A stretch of 64,000 nucleotides of DNA from Citrobacter freundii ATCC 8090 = MTCC 1658 = NBRC 12681 (GTDB taxonomy: Bacteria; Pseudomonadota; Gammaproteobacteria; Enterobacterales; Enterobacteriaceae), in the NCBI RefSeq assembly GCF_011064845.1, contig NZ_CP049015.1, positions 2,790,001 to 2,854,000 on the forward strand, in the 5' to 3' direction. The notes under the pieces were generated by a model. That model was not told the origin of the DNA and searched no databases. It saw nothing but the letters and a program-made list of their open reading frames with translations. This document shows positions 1 to 9,446 of this stretch, in pieces. How positions within the stretch are numbered: the first letter of the stretch is position 1; every line of letters begins with the position of its first letter. A program made the translations under genes and the position numbers.

Positions 1-799
1 GCTGCCAGACATGAATACTAAAGTCGGTCTGGCAGTCAAACGTCGTTTTCCCCGCTAACGTTTCCCACACTTCCGGCTTTGCCCGCCAGGCGAACGGCGT
101 CATTTGCAGTAACGCAACGGCCTCGCTGCCCTGAAGCTGCATCTGATATCCCAGCGCAATGCTCTGTTGCAGAACAAAACCGTCCAGTTGCTCAGTATGG
201 GGCGCATGCAAACGCACCTCATCATAAATCAGCCCTTTCAGTTCCATTAAATGGCGTGGTCCCGGCGTGGCGGTGATCACCCATCCACCCGGTTTAACCA
301 CGCGAGCCAGCTCTTGCGCTTTACAGGGCGCATAGATCCGGATGATGGCATCCATTGACTCGTCTGCGAACGGCAGACGATGGCTGGAGGCAACGCAAAA
401 GATCACCTGCGGATAGCGTCTGGCTGCGGCTTTAATTGCCACTTTGGATACGTCAAGACCAAAGGTTGTACAGCCCGCCAGCGCGTCGGCAAACGCATGG
501 GTGTAATACCCTTCCCCACAGCCAATATCCAGGATCGCTGCATCTTCTGAATTCGACTTTTCTTTAAGCACATTCACAATCGCATCACGCAACGGTTGAT
601 AGTGCCCAGCATCAAGAAATGCCCGTCTGGCTTGCATCATTTCAGCGCTATCACCCGGATCGCGCGACCGCTTATGCTGAACCGGCAGTAAGTTGACATA
701 CCCTTCTTTCGCCACGTCAAACTGGTGCCGCCCGGGGCAGACAAAACTGTTATTCGCTTGAGTAAGAGGCTGGTGGCAAAGAGGACAGGAAAACGACAT
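1..799 (-). CDS. rlmA: 23S rRNA (guanine-N1)-methyltransferase RlmA, 3' end cut by window
   Basis: RlmA methylates G745 of 23S rRNA with S-adenosylmethionine. Read from the ATG at 797-799, the frame stays open to the window edge; the family length of about 269 residues implies that only the last few codons are missing. The N-terminus has a zinc-ribbon pattern (CPLC near residue 5, then CPGRHQFD), followed by the SAM-binding motif [12 protein letters not shown] around residue 90 and a second Rossmann strand FGLDVSK. It is transcribed leftwards, in the same direction as the FtsI paralogue upstream. The identification is by recognition of the whole protein and its context next to cspC. Confidence 0.95.
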   Translation of the reverse strand, partial: MSFSCPLCHQPLTQANNSFVCPGRHQFDVAKEGYVNLLPVQHKRSRDPGDSAEMMQARRAFLDAGHYQPLRDAIVNVLKEKSNSEDAAILDIGCGEGYYTHAFADALAGCTTFGLDVSKVAIKAAARRYPQVIFCVASSHRLPFADESMDAIIRIYAPCKAQELARVVKPGGWVITATPGPRHLMELKGLIYDEVRLHAPHTEQLDGFVLQQSIALGYQMQLQGSEAVALLQMTPFAWRAKPEVWETLAGKTTFDCQTDFSIHVWQ

Positions 800-822
800 G
801 ACAACTCCGGCAGGTGACTTAA

Positions 823-850
823 GGGCGCAAGTGTAACGCGAATTGCGCCC
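823..850 (-). terminator. hairpin after the FtsI paralogue
   Basis: An 8-bp perfect inverted repeat (GGGCGCAA/TTGCGCCC) lies 12 bases beyond the stop of the FtsI paralogue. There is no clear U-tract, so it may be a weak terminator or only a structured spacer before rlmA. Confidence 0.4.
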
Positions 851-862
851 TGGGAAAATAAC

Positions 863-2608
863 TTACAGCGACGGCGAGGATACGTTGCTGCCGTGCATCA
901 CCAGCAGATGATCAGAGTCGGCAGGCATACCATCCGGTTTAACGTTCTCCAGACGCAGGACATCACCCATTATCTGGCTGAAGACAGGCGCAGAGACAGC
1001 CCCACCATAATAAGCACCGTTTTGCGGATTATTGATGACGACCACCAGTGCAAATTTCGGGTCGCTCGCTGGCGCAACGCCTGCCGTGTAGGCCACGTAT
1101 TTATCGACATACTTACCGTCATCACCAATTTTCTTTGCCGTTCCTGTTTTAACCGCTACGCGATAATCTCTGACCGCGGCTTTAGTTCCCCCACCACCGG
1201 GTAACGCGACGCTTTCCATCATATGTTCAACCTGGTGAACCAGCGCCTCTGGCATCACTCTGGTACCGATTACCGGCGGGTCAATACGGGTAATCGAAAG
1301 GGGTCGATAGATACCAAAACTACCAATGGTTGCATATACGTGCGCCAACTGCAGCGGCGTTACCATTAATCCATAGCCGAATGCAAAGGTCGCGCGATCC
1401 AAATCGCTCCAGTAGCGGCGTTGAGGCATTAAACCGCTACTTTCACCGGTTAATCCCAGTCCGGTTGGATCGCCAAAACCAAAGCTCTTATAGGTATCCA
1501 GCAACTTTTGAACAGGCATAGCCAGTGAAAGGTGCGACACGCCGGTATCGCTCGATTTCTGCAAAATTCCGGTCAACGACAGCTCCGGGTAAAATCCGAC
1601 GTCGCGAATGCGATGTCCATCAAGGTAAAAAGGATGGGTATCAATCACGCTGTCCGGTTGTACTATCCCCTGCTGGAGCGCAGTCATGATCACCAGCGGT
1701 TTAACGGTTGAACCGGGTTCAAACGTATCGCTTATCGCACGGTTACGAAAATCATCCAGTACCGCGCCGTCACGGTTATTGGGGTTGAAGTCAGGAAAGC
1801 TCGCCATGGACAGTATTTCACCGGTAGCAATGTTGACCAGCACTGCGGCTCCTGATTCCGCTTTATTCCACGTAACGGCATTGTCCAACGCATCTTCAGT
1901 GACCGTCTGCAGGCGCTCATCGATGCTGAGCTGTAATTGGTGTGCAGGAACAGGCGTAACTTCGGTGATATTCTCGATTACATGGCCAAATTTGTCTTTA
2001 CGTACCAGACGGGAGCCAGGTTTACCCATCAACTGGTTATTAAAGCTTTTTTCCAGCCCTTCAATGCCTTGTCCATCAATGTTGGTAAAACCTATGAGAT
2101 TCGCCGCTACGTGGCCTGCAGGATAGAACCGGCGGGATTCCTCACGCAGGTTAATGCCCGGGAGATTAAGATCATCGACCCACTCAGCCTGCTGAGGGGA
2201 AATTTGTCGTGCCAGGTAAATAAAACGTCCGCCAGGATTACTGTTAACGCGTTCCGCCAGCGTACTCAGTGACAGATGCAGAGCCCTTGCCAGAGCTTGC
2301 CACCGTTCGTTATAACCCACGCCTCCCTTGCTGATGATGGTCTTAGGATCGGCCCATACGGCGTTAACCGGAACACTTACCGCCAGCGGGCGCCCTTCTC
2401 TGTCGGTAATCATCCCGCGCGGCGAGGCAATAGTTACCTCACGTAATGAACGCATGTCTTCCTGTTTCACCAGACTCGTCGGCGTGACAATTTGCAGCCA
2501 TGCAACCCGACCCAGCAGCAATCCCAGACTCAATAATATTGCCACACAAAGCAGGGCAAAACGTACGGGAGTAAAATTGCGCGCGTCGCCGTCGTTTTTC
2601 TTTTTCAC
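863..2608 (-). CDS. FtsI paralogue, class B penicillin-binding protein (PBP3-SAL type)
   Basis: A class B transpeptidase that cross-links septal peptidoglycan in the periplasm. It has one N-terminal membrane segment (about residues 15-40), a PBP dimer domain, then the transpeptidase domain with STVK at 300-303 (nucleophile S300) and KTG at 487-489. The second motif reads SSD (352-354) where E. coli FtsI has SSN. It closely resembles FtsI but sits between rlmA and cspC, not in the dcw cluster; that is the position of Salmonella PBP3-SAL, a septal synthase described as working at acidic pH. The start is GTG at 2606-2608, with GGAG five bases upstream. Confidence 0.9.
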   Translation of the reverse strand: MKKKNDGDARNFTPVRFALLCVAILLSLGLLLGRVAWLQIVTPTSLVKQEDMRSLREVTIASPRGMITDREGRPLAVSVPVNAVWADPKTIISKGGVGYNERWQALARALHLSLSTLAERVNSNPGGRFIYLARQISPQQAEWVDDLNLPGINLREESRRFYPAGHVAANLIGFTNIDGQGIEGLEKSFNNQLMGKPGSRLVRKDKFGHVIENITEVTPVPAHQLQLSIDERLQTVTEDALDNAVTWNKAESGAAVLVNIATGEILSMASFPDFNPNNRDGAVLDDFRNRAISDTFEPGSTVKPLVIMTALQQGIVQPDSVIDTHPFYLDGHRIRDVGFYPELSLTGILQKSSDTGVSHLSLAMPVQKLLDTYKSFGFGDPTGLGLTGESSGLMPQRRYWSDLDRATFAFGYGLMVTPLQLAHVYATIGSFGIYRPLSITRIDPPVIGTRVMPEALVHQVEHMMESVALPGGGGTKAAVRDYRVAVKTGTAKKIGDDGKYVDKYVAYTAGVAPASDPKFALVVVINNPQNGAYYGGAVSAPVFSQIMGDVLRLENVKPDGMPADSDHLLVMHGSNVSSPSL

Positions 2609-2755
2609 CTGAACTCCAGCAAGATAGTTTTTCAGGTGTCTGATTTAACGAGAAATGTCGTAAGAAAGCGGGGAAAACTATGCTACGAACATCACGCCTT
2701 TGCAACAAAGCGCTAATGGAAGGGCATTTAGAAATATTTAGACGTATTTTGCATT

Positions 2756-2781
2756 AAAAAGCCCCGCATAGGCGAGGCTTT
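2756..2781 (-). terminator. Intrinsic terminator of cspC
   Basis: The stem GCCTCGCC/GcGGGGC is followed on the minus strand by TTTTT. It lies about 50 bases after the cspC stop. Confidence 0.85.
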
Positions 2782-2827
2782 ATATCTGAGATGGTTGCGC
2801 ATATGCGCTTCAAATCAGTGGTGTCGA

Positions 2828-3037
2828 TCAGATAGCTGTTACGTTAACAGCAGCCGGACCTTTCTGGCCGTCCTGAATTTCGAACTCAACGTTCTGGCCT
2901 TCAGCCAGAGTTTTGAAGCCGTTACCCTGGATAGCGGAGAAGTGTACGAACACGTCTTTGCTGCCATCAGCCGGAGTAATGAAACCAAAACCTTTAGACT
3001 CGTTGAACCACTTAACTTGACCTTTAATCTTTGCCAT
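2828..3037 (-). CDS. cspC: Cold-shock-family RNA chaperone CspC
   Basis: A 69-residue single cold-shock domain with RNP1 (KGFGFITP) and RNP2 (VFVHFSA). As far as I can recall, the sequence is identical to E. coli CspC, a constitutively expressed RNA chaperone that stabilises rpoS and stress mRNAs. The start is the ATG before AKIKG at 3035-3037; an in-frame ATG two codons upstream is less likely. In E. coli it is the second gene of a yobF-cspC operon. Here the first gene is broken by an insertion sequence, so cspC is separated from the likely native promoter by about 1.2 kb. Confidence 0.97.
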
Positions 3038-3049
3038 TTGCAAAATTCC

Positions 3050-3117
3050 TTAGAGTATTTTCTTCGCCCGCAGGCATAACATAGATAAAACTGAGACATT
3101 ACTAACATCGGGGTGTA

Positions 3118-3121
<4 letters not shown>
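3050..3121 (-). pseudogene. yobF: 3' remnant of yobF
   Basis: Just upstream of cspC the minus strand ends with codons for SNVSVLSMLCLRAKK plus two residues and a stop, matching the C-terminus of the 47-residue stress peptide YobF. The frame runs only about 23 codons before the insertion sequence. On the far side of the element the continuing frame meets a stop at once and no YobF N-terminus is visible. The first half of the gene is therefore missing, not merely displaced. The gene cannot make normal YobF. Confidence 0.75.
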
Positions 3122-4321
<1,200 letters not shown>

Positions 4322-4965
4322 TCAACGGGGAGCAGGTCAGTACCTCGTTTAACCCAAAACGTGTTATCACATACAACGTTAATAATGGCAAGCCATTTTT
4401 AAACGTGTCTCGATCGGTCGCACAAATCCTGTCGTTCATCAAACAGCAACTGCACAGTTATGCGCCACACCGAGTAGTGTTATATTCCCGCCGCTCGCCC
4501 CATCCCCCGCCAGGCTTGCACCATAGCCGGGACATTTCTACCATAGCTCAATAGCTTCGGTTGTTCCAGATTAGCTGTTACAGGGTGTGCTGAATATCAT
4601 TTTTTATGCTTAGTAATGCATAAAATGTCACAAGCGTAAAAATGAGATCTGCCTTCTGCTTTTGCACCAAAATAATGAAAGAATGATGACAATGCACAAA
4701 AAAAGTAAGAGAAACGTTTCGCTGTTAATAAAACGATCACTATCACAAAAATGACATAATCATATTTTTATCGTATGGGAAATTATATTTATATCAGACC
4801 GGGGATAAGATATTAATTGGCTGGAGCATCTGAAAATACTGAGTTAACACGAGAATCAGGGTGCTAATTACACGACATGTGCAGAAGAAAATAATCTGGC
4901 ATGTTGGCGACAGGATGAAACATCTGAGAACGTAAGTAACAGATCCTCACCCTGTCATACCGTTT
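4322..4965. other. Intergenic region between the IS and yebO
   Basis: No convincing gene is seen. The IS-proximal part carries a candidate promoter for the former yobF-cspC transcript (listed separately). The rest is AT-rich (about 4600-4900) and without recognisable features; the short frames in it lack ribosome sites and homology that I recognise. Confidence 0.5.
4363..4391 (-). promoter_or_regulatory. Candidate native promoter of yobF-cspC
   Basis: On the minus strand TTGCCA (4386-4391) and GATAAC (4363-4368) are separated by exactly 17 bases, pointing towards yobF-cspC. The IS5-family element begins about 45 bases downstream of it, so cspC expression must now read through or start within the element. 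Confidence 0.55.
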
Positions 4966-5250
4966 TTACCGCTCAGCTACCAGGCGGATGATGTCATCAT
5001 CTTCGTCCTTCGCTGTGACCACAGCAGGCTCTGCCGCTTTTTCAGGTTCGTTAGCTTCGCAAAGGCGACGGAGCAATGCGTTCTGTCTTTTTTGCTGATC
5101 TAACAATGCTTCAAGCAGCTCAATCTGCTCATTAGTACGCGAACTTGCCCTATTGACGAAAAACCACAGTACAAGCCCGACAACCAGAATCACCACCGAT
5201 ACAGCCAAAGACGCCAAACTCAACGCGCCAGAATTCAAAACTTCGTTCAT
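4966..5250 (-). CDS. yebO: YebO family membrane protein
   Basis: A 94-residue protein with one N-terminal membrane helix (about residues 14-33, LASLAVSVVILVVGLVLWFF) and a charged, partly coiled C-terminal part. It matches E. coli YebO in length and position. Its function is not established. It lies 74 bases downstream of mgrB on the same strand and may share its PhoP-dependent transcript. Confidence 0.9.
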   Translation of the reverse strand: MNEVLNSGALSLASLAVSVVILVVGLVLWFFVNRASSRTNEQIELLEALLDQQKRQNALLRRLCEANEPEKAAEPAVVTAKDEDDDIIRLVAER

Positions 5251-5324
5251 TTCACCACCTCAATGTAGACAGCGTAGTTTACCACTGCCGCACAAGAAGG
5301 TAATCAACTGTGGCAAAAATGCGC

Positions 5325-5468
5325 TTACCAGGGAATAAATTTATTAATGGCACAAATACCGCTGAAAAATTGTACATCCTGATCGCACATGATGTTGAAC
5401 ACTTGCGCCCACATCAGTATGCATACCAGCACGACAACTATCAGCACTACCCAGCGAATTTTTTTCAC
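5325..5468 (-). CDS. mgrB: PhoP/PhoQ feedback regulator MgrB
   Basis: MgrB is a small inner-membrane protein that binds PhoQ and represses its kinase activity; loss causes colistin resistance in Klebsiella and relatives. The 47-codon frame starts with GTG at 5466-5468. It reads MKKIRWVV..., a membrane segment, the periplasmic cysteines in [18 protein letters not shown], and ends in KFIPW. Both functional cysteines are present and no interruption is seen, so the nearby IS element has not inactivated it. A ribosome site (GGAG) lies upstream of the GTG. Confidence 0.95.
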   Translation of the reverse strand: MKKIRWVVLIVVVLVCILMWAQVFNIMCDQDVQFFSGICAINKFIPW

Positions 5469-5505
5469 TCCAGCTCCACTCTTCGAATCAACATCTTATG
5501 CCTAT

Positions 5506-5540
5506 AAATTATCATGCGTTACCTAAACCCAGCGTTAACT
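5506..5540 (-). promoter_or_regulatory. PhoP box and -10 of the mgrB promoter
   Basis: The minus strand has AGTTAA-N5-GGTTTA (5524-5540), a good match to the PhoP direct repeat. It is followed after 12 bases by TAATTT (5506-5511), the spacing usual for PhoP-activated promoters. Confidence 0.75.
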
Positions 5541-5632
5541 GTATCGGCATTCAATCTTTTTAGGAATGATTCACTTGTTTCATCCCATGTACAGGCTAAT
5601 CTAATAATAACGAGAAAAGATAAGAGGTTGTA

Positions 5633-5872
5633 ATGCGTCTGATAATCCGCGCTATTGTGTTGTTAGCTCTGGTTTGGATCGGTTTATTACTGAGCGGCTA
5701 CGGAATTTTGATTGGAAGTAAGGAGAATGCAGCAGGCCTGGGCTTGCAATGCCAGTATCTGACCGCACGCGGAACCAGCACCGCGCAATACGTCCACACA
5801 GACAGCGGTATCATTGGCCTGTCGGATTGTCCCTTGTTAAGAAAAAGCACAGTCATTATTGATAACGGTTAA
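5633..5872 (+). CDS. yobH: YobH family protein
   Basis: A 79-residue protein with an N-terminal hydrophobic signal or anchor (about residues 5-28) and two cysteines (QCQYL, SDCPLL) in a presumed periplasmic domain. Length and position between mgrB and kdgR match E. coli YobH, whose function is unknown. It is divergent from mgrB. Confidence 0.9.
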   Translation: MRLIIRAIVLLALVWIGLLLSGYGILIGSKENAAGLGLQCQYLTARGTSTAQYVHTDSGIIGLSDCPLLRKSTVIIDNG

Positions 5873-5929
5873 TATAGCAGCAATACATCCGCTACGTTAT
5901 TTGCACCAACTAACGTTATGACTGTTCAT

Positions 5930-5965
5930 AAAAAACCCCAGATACAAAAATACCTGGGGTTTTTA
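5930..5965. terminator. Bidirectional terminator between yobH and kdgR
   Basis: The stem CCCCAGATA/TACCTGGGG is flanked by A-tract and T-tract, serving the convergent yobH and kdgR transcripts. Confidence 0.9.
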
Positions 5966-5986
5966 CCTTGACGCTATTACATCAGA

Positions 5987-6778
5987 TTAGAACGGATAGT
6001 CGTTATAACCCATTTGTTCTGAAATTTTACGCGCAGCCGTATGCAGCATCGCCACATACTCGTGCAAACGTTCTTCTGAGAAACGCAGCGTCGGGAATGA
6101 AATACTCAAGCCTGCAATCACTACACCGAAACGGTCAAACACAGGTACACCGATGCAGCGCAGACCTTCTTCCTGTTCTTCGTTATCTTCACCGTAGCCC
6201 TGCTCGCGTACTTTATCCAGCAATACCAGCAGCTCATCAGTATTGGTAATAGTACGGTCGGTGCTGCGCTTGTACTCGATACCATCCAGAATCTGCTTCA
6301 CTTCATCGCGGTCACGCCATGCCAGCAAAACTTTACCGATAGCTGTGCTGTACAGCGGATTACGGCGACCTACGCGAGAATACATGCGCAGATTGTACAT
6401 AGAGTCGATTTTATGGATGTAGACGATGCTGTCTTCATCCAGTGCACCAAGGTGCACTGTCTCTTTGGTCAGGCGCGAAAGTTCGCGCATCTGAATATCA
6501 GCGCTACGGATAAGATCGACGTTTTGTAACGCGCGAGCACCCAGCTCGAATAGTTTCAGGGTCAGTGAGTATTTCTCAGACTCCCCTTCTTGTGCCACAT
6601 AACCCAGCGTTTTCATGGTCTGCAAAAAGCGATAAACGGTGCTTTTTGACATCATGACGCGTTGCGACAACTCGGTAATACCAATTTCGCGCTCTTCACC
6701 CAGCGCCTGCAGAATGCCAAAAACCTTCAGCACGGAAGATACAGAATCGGGTTGTTTATCCAGATCTGCGATTGCCAT
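5987..6778 (-). CDS. kdgR: IclR-family repressor KdgR
   Basis: KdgR represses pectin/hexuronate catabolic genes and responds to 2-keto-3-deoxygluconate. The 263-residue protein has an N-terminal winged helix (SKSTVYRFLQTMKTLGYV near residues 46-63) and an IclR effector domain ending in the C-terminal NDYPF. Its likely regulon links to eda at the other end of this window, since Eda splits KDPG in the same pathway. It is divergent from yebQ, with about 170 bases between them. Confidence 0.95.
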   Translation of the reverse strand: MAIADLDKQPDSVSSVLKVFGILQALGEEREIGITELSQRVMMSKSTVYRFLQTMKTLGYVAQEGESEKYSLTLKLFELGARALQNVDLIRSADIQMRELSRLTKETVHLGALDEDSIVYIHKIDSMYNLRMYSRVGRRNPLYSTAIGKVLLAWRDRDEVKQILDGIEYKRSTDRTITNTDELLVLLDKVREQGYGEDNEEQEEGLRCIGVPVFDRFGVVIAGLSISFPTLRFSEERLHEYVAMLHTAARKISEQMGYNDYPF

Positions 6779-6952
6779 TTATCACCCCTTTCGAGTGTTT
6801 TATAAAAATCAGAACCGGTTTTTATTATAATTTCACGTATCAGCCCTCGCAATCGCTCTTTGCTTACTTAGTTACAAATCTGCGACCTAACGCCTGAATA
6901 TCAATGCTAAAATTATTATTCTCATCATAAATTCCAACAGTATTGACTTCCT

Positions 6953-8326
6953 ATGGAAAAAACTCAGACCGATGGTCTGCCATTGCCCCAGCGATATGGC
7001 GCAATTTTAACCATTGTTATTGGCATCTCTATGGCAGTACTCGACGGCGCAATAGCAAACGTTGCCCTCCCCACTATCGCCACCGATCTTCAGGCCTCAC
7101 CCGCCAGCTCAATCTGGATTGTGAACGCCTACCAAATTGCGATCGTTGTTTCGCTGTTATCGCTCTCTTTTTTAGGTGATATGTTTGGCTACCGACGCAT
7201 TTATAAGTGTGGTCTGGTCGTGTTTCTGTTGGCATCGCTGTTTTGTGCCTTGTCAGACTCGCTGCATATGCTGACGTTAGCGCGCGTGGCTCAGGGGTTT
7301 GGCGGCGCGGCGCTGATGAGCGTTAATACGGCATTGATCCGACTCATTTATCCTCAGCGCCAGCTTGGCCGCGGGATGGGTATTAACTCCTTTATCGTGG
7401 CTGTATCCTCGGCAGCGGGTCCGACTATTGCGGCGGCAATTCTTTCTATTGCCTCGTGGAAATGGCTATTTCTGATTAACGTTCCATTGGGGATCATCGC
7501 CCTGCTGCTGGCTATGCGTTTTTTGCCACCCAATTCATCACGTAGCAATAAACCGCGCTTTGATCTGCCCAGCGCAATAATGAACGCCTTAACATTCGGT
7601 TTGTTGATCACGGCACTCAGCGGATTTGCGCAGGGACAGTCACTAAAACTGATTGGTGCTGAACTTGTGGGGCTTCTCGTGGTAGGTTTTTTCTTTATCC
7701 GCCGCCAGCTCGCATTGCCAGTACCGTTATTACCGGTTGATCTACTACGCATTCCGCTGTTTTCACTCTCTATTTGCACCTCAATCTGTTCATTCAGCGC
7801 ACAAATGCTGGCGATGGTTTCACTGCCCTTTTTTATGCAAACGGTTCTCGGACGCAGCGAAGTTGAAACGGGCCTGCTGCTGACGCCGTGGCCGCTGGCA
7901 ACCATGGTGATGGCCCCACTGGCGGGATATTTGATTGAACGTGTTCATGCAGGTCTGCTTGGCGCGCTGGGCATGGCAGTAATGGCGTGTGGGCTGTTTT
8001 CGCTGGTGTTACTGCCCGCATCACCTTCCGATTTTAATATCATCTGGCCAATGATTTTGTGTGGTGCGGGTTTTGGCTTGTTCCAGTCACCGAATAATCA
8101 CACCATCATCACCTCCGCGCCGCGCGATCGTAGCGGAGGCGCGAGCGGTATGCTGGGAACGGCGCGCTTACTGGGTCAAAGTACCGGGGCCGCACTGGTT
8201 GCGCTGATGCTAAATCAGTTTGGTGACAGTGGAACGCACATCTCGCTGATAACAGCGGGCATTCTGGCTTCGCTGGCCGCAATCGTGAGTGGCTTACGTA
8301 TTACACAACCGCGGGTTCAGTCATAA
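6953..8326 (+). CDS. yebQ: MFS drug-efflux-type transporter YebQ
   Basis: A 457-residue inner-membrane transporter of the 14-helix DHA2 type. Helix 1 contains the motif LDGAIANVALPTIA and the loop 2-3 motif reads LGDMFGYRRIYK. It matches E. coli YebQ in length and in position between kdgR and htpX. The substrate is unknown. The start ATG at 6953 follows an AT-rich leader without a strong ribosome site. Confidence 0.9.
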   Translation: MEKTQTDGLPLPQRYGAILTIVIGISMAVLDGAIANVALPTIATDLQASPASSIWIVNAYQIAIVVSLLSLSFLGDMFGYRRIYKCGLVVFLLASLFCALSDSLHMLTLARVAQGFGGAALMSVNTALIRLIYPQRQLGRGMGINSFIVAVSSAAGPTIAAAILSIASWKWLFLINVPLGIIALLLAMRFLPPNSSRSNKPRFDLPSAIMNALTFGLLITALSGFAQGQSLKLIGAELVGLLVVGFFFIRRQLALPVPLLPVDLLRIPLFSLSICTSICSFSAQMLAMVSLPFFMQTVLGRSEVETGLLLTPWPLATMVMAPLAGYLIERVHAGLLGALGMAVMACGLFSLVLLPASPSDFNIIWPMILCGAGFGLFQSPNNHTIITSAPRDRSGGASGMLGTARLLGQSTGAALVALMLNQFGDSGTHISLITAGILASLAAIVSGLRITQPRVQS

Positions 8327-8355
8327 AAAAAGCGCGTCTGTCGACGCGCTTTTTG
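8325..8355. terminator. Bidirectional terminator between yebQ and htpX
   Basis: The stem AGCGCGTC/GACGCGCT is flanked by seven A and five T bases and lies between the convergent genes. Confidence 0.9.
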
Positions 8356-8372
8356 TTGTTGTCTGCTGCAGA

Positions 8373-9254
8373 TTATTTCAGGTACTCACCGCTGCGCAGC
8401 GCTTCAATACGTTTGTCCAACGGGGGGTGAGTCATAAACAGCTCACTCAACGATTTGGATTTACCATTGATGCAGAACGCCATCATACTGGTCGCTTCCT
8501 GCGGCTCATAGCTGGTTTTCAGGCGCTGCAGCGCGGCGATCATTTTTTCACGACCCACCAGTTTTGCAGAACCGGCATCCGCATGGAATTCACGATGACG
8601 TGAGAACCACATGGTAATGATGCTCGCCAGAATACCAAACACCAGTTCCAGCACAGTCGCCACCGCAAAGTAGATCAACGGGTTACCGTTGCTACCCTCA
8701 CCCTCATCACGGTTCCCGCCCATAAAGCCAGCGGCAATTTGCGCCAGAATACGTGAGATAAAGATAACGAAGGTGTTTACTACCCCCTGAATGAGCGTCA
8801 TGGTCACCATATCGCCATTGGCAATGTGGCTGATCTCATGCGCGATAACCGCTTCGGCTTCATCCGGGCTCATGTTTTGCAACAGGCCAGTACTTACAGC
8901 CACCAGCGAGGCATCCCGGCGGGCACCGGTCGCAAACGCGTTAATATCTGGCGCGTGGTAGATTGCAACCTGTGGCATAGCGATCCCGGCCTGGCGGGCC
9001 TGATTCGCAACTGTATTCATCAGCCAGCGTTCTCTTTCATTGCGAGGCTGTTCGATCACTTCCCCGCCAACGGACTTTAACGCCATCCATTTGGACATCA
9101 GCAGCGAAATGAAGGAACCACCAAAACCAAACAGCAGTGCCATGATCAACAAGCCTTGAACGCTGCTTGACTGGATCCCTGTCAGGCTCAATACCAGCCC
9201 GAAAACGACCATCACAGCCAGGTTCGTCAGCAGGAAGAGCGCGATTCGCATCAT
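8373..9254 (-). CDS. htpX: Membrane zinc metalloprotease HtpX
   Basis: HtpX degrades damaged inner-membrane proteins together with FtsH and is part of the Cpx response. The 293-residue protein has two N-terminal membrane helices, the zinc-binding HEISH motif ([13 protein letters not shown], about residue 139), two further hydrophobic segments and the third ligand in [12 protein letters not shown]. All metal ligands are present. Confidence 0.97.
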   Translation of the reverse strand: MMRIALFLLTNLAVMVVFGLVLSLTGIQSSSVQGLLIMALLFGFGGSFISLLMSKWMALKSVGGEVIEQPRNERERWLMNTVANQARQAGIAMPQVAIYHAPDINAFATGARRDASLVAVSTGLLQNMSPDEAEAVIAHEISHIANGDMVTMTLIQGVVNTFVIFISRILAQIAAGFMGGNRDEGEGSNGNPLIYFAVATVLELVFGILASIITMWFSRHREFHADAGSAKLVGREKMIAALQRLKTSYEPQEATSMMAFCINGKSKSLSELFMTHPPLDKRIEALRSGEYLK

Positions 9255-9411
9255 AATTTTCTTTTAACCTCAATTTAACAAAACGCACTATGCGATTACC
9301 CATATCGTATGGGTCTTATGACTATTTTCAAGCATCCATAGGTGCTAAGTCACCAGAAAGACACAACTTTACATTTTATCGTATCAGGCTGACGTCTTCA
9401 TGCACTTGTTA

Positions 9412-9445
9412 AAAAAACAGGCACAATTTCTTGTGCCTGTTCGAG
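9412..9445 (-). terminator. Intrinsic terminator of prc
   Basis: The stem CAGGCACAA/TTGTGCCTG is followed on the minus strand by TTTTTTT, directly after the prc stop. Confidence 0.9.
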
Positions 9446-9446
9446 G

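Noticed and set aside
2439..2708. 89-residue minus-strand frame at the start of the FtsI paralogue
   Set aside because: It is out of frame with the well-supported gene and has no family match.
5325..5468. mgrB inactivated by the IS element
   Set aside because: The frame is complete from GTG to stop, with both cysteines and the PhoP box present; the IS lies outside the gene.
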